NCBI RefSeq assembly: GCF_018390735.1
Contig: NZ_JAHBCL010000001.1
Coordinates: 62,001 to 126,000, forward strand
DNA from: Fusibacter paucivorans
GTDB lineage: Bacteria; Bacillota; Clostridia; Peptostreptococcales; Acidaminobacteraceae
Direction of reading: 5' to 3'
DNA: 64,000 bases
In this document: piece after piece, positions 61,693 through 64,000 of the stretch
How positions within the stretch are numbered: the stretch's first letter is position 1
How the letters are laid out: each line of letters starts with the position of its first letter
Translations under genes and position numbers: made by a program
Notes under the pieces: generated by a model
Databases searched by the model: none
What the model was told of the DNA's origin: nothing
Seen by the model: only the letters and a program-made list of their open reading frames with translations

Positions 61693-62364
61693 ATGGTAAA
61701 CATATTGGTCGTCGAAGACGATGTTAAACTAAACCAGATCGTCTGCACGTATTTAAACGATTGCGGCTATAAGGCAAAGGGGTGCATGAATCCCCAAGAG
61801 GCATACGATCTCATGTACAATACACTGTACGATATGATTATTTCGGATATTATGATGCCCGGCATCGATGGATTTGAATTCGCAGAAACCATTCGCGAAC
61901 TCAACAATACAATTCCCATCCTCTTTATGACGGCAAAGGATGATATTATTTCAAAGCAAAAAGGGTTTCGCCTCGGCATTGATGATTATATGGTAAAGCC
62001 CGTTAACCTCGATGAACTCGTAATGCGCGTTGGTGCCATTTTACGCCGTGCAAACATCGTTGAAGACCGCAAGCTTACCGTCGGCAACTTTTCCATGGAC
62101 GCTGACGCCGTTACAGCAACCATTGACGATGAAGAAATTCCTTTGACACTTCGAGAGTTCAACATTCTATACAAATTGTTGTCTTATCCCAAAAAAACAT
62201 TCACCAGAGCACAGCTAATGGATGAATTCTGGGGCATTGAAAGCGAGACGAGCTTAAGGGCCGTTGACGTTTACATTACAAAGCTTCGCGATAAACTAAC
62301 GCCTTGTGATGGCTTTCAAATCGTCACTGTCCGGGGACTTGGCTATAAGGCGGTACTGCAATGA
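61693..62364 (+). CDS. OmpR-family response regulator
   Basis: A 223-residue protein. The receiver contains LVVEDDVKLNQ, Asp52 in IISDIMMPGIDG, FMTAKDD and DDYMVKPVNLDEL. The winged helix contains LTLREFNILYKLLSYPKKTF and VDVYITKLRDKLTP. GGAGG lies upstream of the ATG. It overlaps the kinase gene by 4 nt (ATGA). Its likely targets are the two flanking membrane-protein paralogues. Confidence 0.93.
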   Translation: MVNILVVEDDVKLNQIVCTYLNDCGYKAKGCMNPQEAYDLMYNTLYDMIISDIMMPGIDGFEFAETIRELNNTIPILFMTAKDDIISKQKGFRLGIDDYMVKPVNLDELVMRVGAILRRANIVEDRKLTVGNFSMDADAVTATIDDEEIPLTLREFNILYKLLSYPKKTFTRAQLMDEFWGIESETSLRAVDVYITKLRDKLTPCDGFQIVTVRGLGYKAVLQ

Positions 62365-63440
62365 AGCAAAGGCCAAATGCAAAGGTAAGATCGAATATAT
62401 TCCCCTTTTCAAGCTTTGTTGCATCTTTCTTTGCACTGGCTGCTCTAACCACCGGTCAAATGCTCATACTCAAAAACATCATTTTATTTGATCATGTACC
62501 AACGCCGTATATAGCAGCAGTTCTCATCTATTGGCTCTTTGTTGCAGCGGCTTTTACCTATATCACTTTTTTACAGATTGATCGGCGCTATCAGAAACCT
62601 ATGGAGGGATTTGCACAAGTCACCCGCAAGGTGGCAAGCGGTGATTTTTCTGTTTATATGCCACAGCGTCATCTACCTGATAAGCAGGATTATCTGGATG
62701 TAATCATTGCCGATTTTAACATCATGATCGAAGCACTCGGCAGTATTGAAACACTGAAAACCGAATTTTTTTCGAATGTCTCACACGAAATCAAAACACC
62801 GCTTTCCGTTATTCAGAATTATGCGCAGGCTTTAAAAAGTGATAAGCTTTCAGAAGCACAGCGAGCAGAATATGTTGACACTATTTTAGAGTCTTCTGCA
62901 AAACTCAATGACCTCATCACAAATCTCTTGAAACTAAATAAACTGGAAAATCAAAATCTACAGCCTCTTTCAGATCCTTATGACCTCTGCGCCCAACTCA
63001 GCGAATGTGCACTGCGCTTTGAAGATCTATGGCTTAAAAAAGACATCGAATTCATTGCAGATATTGAAGACCGTGCAACGATTGATGCCGACGAAAGCCT
63101 TATGGAAATCGTCTGGAACAACCTCATCTCCAATGCGATTAAATTTTCGAATCCCGGCGGGATCGTCACATTGCAGCAGACATCCACAGATTCTGAAATC
63201 ATTGTAACGATCTCAGATACCGGCTGCGGCATGGACGAGAAAACAGCCAATCATATTTTTGACAAATTTTTTCAAGGTGACACTTCACATGCAACCGAGG
63301 GGAACGGCTTAGGGCTGTCTCTCGTTTTGAGAATTTTACAAATCATGAATGGCACCATTACAGTTTCCAGCATTGAAGGAAAAGGCAGTACCTTTACTGT
63401 GCGAATGCCTTCGTCATCAATCACTCAATCAGAAGATTAA
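62361..63440 (+). CDS. Membrane sensor histidine kinase
   Basis: A 359-residue kinase with two membrane helices (about 16-37 and 50-70) and almost no extracellular loop (~12 residues), so it probably senses within the membrane. A HAMP-like segment is followed by H-box SNVSHEIKTPLSVIQNYAQA with His142, N-box WNNLISNAIKFS, and G-boxes DTGCGMDEK and GNGLGLSLV. A membrane-sensing kinase next to membrane-protein paralogues suggests that envelope state or the microprotein is the signal. Confidence 0.93.
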   Translation: MKQRPNAKVRSNIFPFSSFVASFFALAALTTGQMLILKNIILFDHVPTPYIAAVLIYWLFVAAAFTYITFLQIDRRYQKPMEGFAQVTRKVASGDFSVYMPQRHLPDKQDYLDVIIADFNIMIEALGSIETLKTEFFSNVSHEIKTPLSVIQNYAQALKSDKLSEAQRAEYVDTILESSAKLNDLITNLLKLNKLENQNLQPLSDPYDLCAQLSECALRFEDLWLKKDIEFIADIEDRATIDADESLMEIVWNNLISNAIKFSNPGGIVTLQQTSTDSEIIVTISDTGCGMDEKTANHIFDKFFQGDTSHATEGNGLGLSLVLRILQIMNGTITVSSIEGKGSTFTVRMPSSSITQSED

Positions 63441-63551
63441 TGATTAATAAATACGGCATAAGCATTTCTCAAACATTTTTATGGCATACTCTAAGGTATA
63501 AAGCAATTACCTCACATAATCTCTAATCCTCGAACTTAAAGGAGTTCATAG

Positions 63552-64000
63552 ATGAACAATACAATCAATAACAATTTTGTCGGATATGACTATAAAACCA
63601 TTACAACTGACAGCGAAAGCGTTTCTATGTATTTAGACGGTTTTACCAATTTCGGCTGGATTGTCGACGACAATATACAAACCAATAATATCAATGGTAA
63701 GGTCACTTTAAAATTTAAGCGAGACCGGAAAATTCTCAATAAAACGGAACTGACCAGACTTCAGCGACATTTTGAAGCCTGTATGCTTGAACTCAGCGCA
63801 TTAGAACGGTCTAAAGCCTCTGATGCCACCGCTTGGTCATTGGTTGTCGGCTTCGTTGGCACCGCCTTTATAGCCGGCTCGGTTTTCGCAGTAACAAATG
63901 ATCCGCCTCATATCCTTTTGACCATTCTCTTTGGAATCCCCGGATGCTTGGGATGGCTTCTTCCCTATTTTGTCTATAAGTCTAGAATTGTAAAAAAAAC
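63552..64000 (+). CDS. Paralogue of the 60741 membrane protein, cut by the right edge
   Basis: An open frame of 149 codons to the window end, starting at an ATG after AAAGGAG. It shares with the 180-residue protein FVGYDYK (FIGFEYK), NFGWIVDD (SFGWEFES), LKFKRDRKILNKTELTRLQR, LSALERSKASDA and the helices VGFVGTAFIAGSVFAV and GWLLPYFVY. It follows the histidine kinase gene by 111 nt. Function unknown. The C-terminus is outside the window. Confidence 0.8.
   Translation, partial: MNNTINNNFVGYDYKTITTDSESVSMYLDGFTNFGWIVDDNIQTNNINGKVTLKFKRDRKILNKTELTRLQRHFEACMLELSALERSKASDATAWSLVVGFVGTAFIAGSVFAVTNDPPHILLTILFGIPGCLGWLLPYFVYKSRIVKK

Noticed and set aside
1-64000. Mobile elements, CRISPR arrays, prophage, tRNA or rRNA genes
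   Set aside because: No transposase, integrase, spacer-repeat array or cloverleaf/rRNA signature was found. The tandem repeats have no unique spacers.

Overview
The window looks like chromosome of an anaerobic, Gram-positive, low- to mid-GC member of the Clostridia/Eubacteriales. The signs are strong GGAGG ribosome sites, a phosphotransbutyrylase/butyrate kinase pair, OhrR, PadR, PrpR-type sigma-54 and PucR regulators, several VanZ, YczE and DUF606-type membrane proteins, and no quinone-linked respiration genes. The genus cannot be fixed from the sequence alone. Most genes lie on the minus strand. I see no rRNA, tRNA, CRISPR array, transposase or phage gene.

Layout. 1-470: the 3' end of a cobalamin riboswitch on the plus strand, followed by three plus-strand terminators but no plus-strand gene. 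561-1034: ohrR, with an operator that recurs in front of the glutathione peroxidase gene at 7290. 1235-4563: a metal-type operon (CobW GTPase, a CobW-permease fusion, a TIGR03943 protein) behind a promoter carrying a palindrome. 4912-11629: single genes (DapA family, EamA exporter, gpx, XRE-cupin regulator, VanZ, a gamma-glutamylcyclotransferase-like protein).

11771-23513: a ten-gene minus-strand operon with a likely regulator. In order of transcription it encodes an amino acid/amine permease, a glutamine-synthetase-like ligase, three split glutamate-synthase parts (class II amidotransferase, GXGXG, FMN/Fe-S), a three- to four-part flavin/iron-sulfur amine dehydrogenase (HcnABC/opine-oxidase type) and a RidA protein. 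It looks like a complete route for taking up an amine or N-substituted amino acid, glutamylating or transaminating it, and oxidising the C-N bond.

23642-24612: PadR/DUF2812 pair with a clear operator. 24813-26900: buk and ptb. 27247-29043: DUF606 transporter pair divergent from a YeiL-like Crp regulator. 29272-31170: MepA/MepR-like MATE pump and repressor. 31307-36829: isoprenoid-synthase-like protein, rhomboid protease, YczE protein, LysR regulator, methyltransferase and endonuclease IV.

37293-47030: a sigma-54 operon for a hydroxy- or methyl-dicarboxylate (MatC-type carrier, LeuCD-type dehydratase, type III CoA-transferase, HMG-CoA-lyase-like enzyme, tartrate/D-malate-type dehydrogenase), controlled by a PrpR-like activator. 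A matching -24/-12 promoter is visible. 47188-51063: DUF1697, PucR regulator and a GcvT/LigM-like tetrahydrofolate methyltransferase. 51347-58878: secreted helical protein divergent from a two-component system, a TIM-barrel isomerase, AraC regulator, acetoacetate-decarboxylase-family enzyme, and a soluble chemoreceptor fused to a substrate-binding domain behind a second sigma-54 promoter.

59033-64000: radical SAM/SPASM enzyme preceded by an unlisted 28-residue hydrophobic microprotein, a two-segment membrane protein, a two-component system, and a paralogue of the membrane protein cut by the right edge. This is the best candidate for an undescribed system. Many intergenic gaps hold short tandem repeats with different units that share a GCTTTT-like core.
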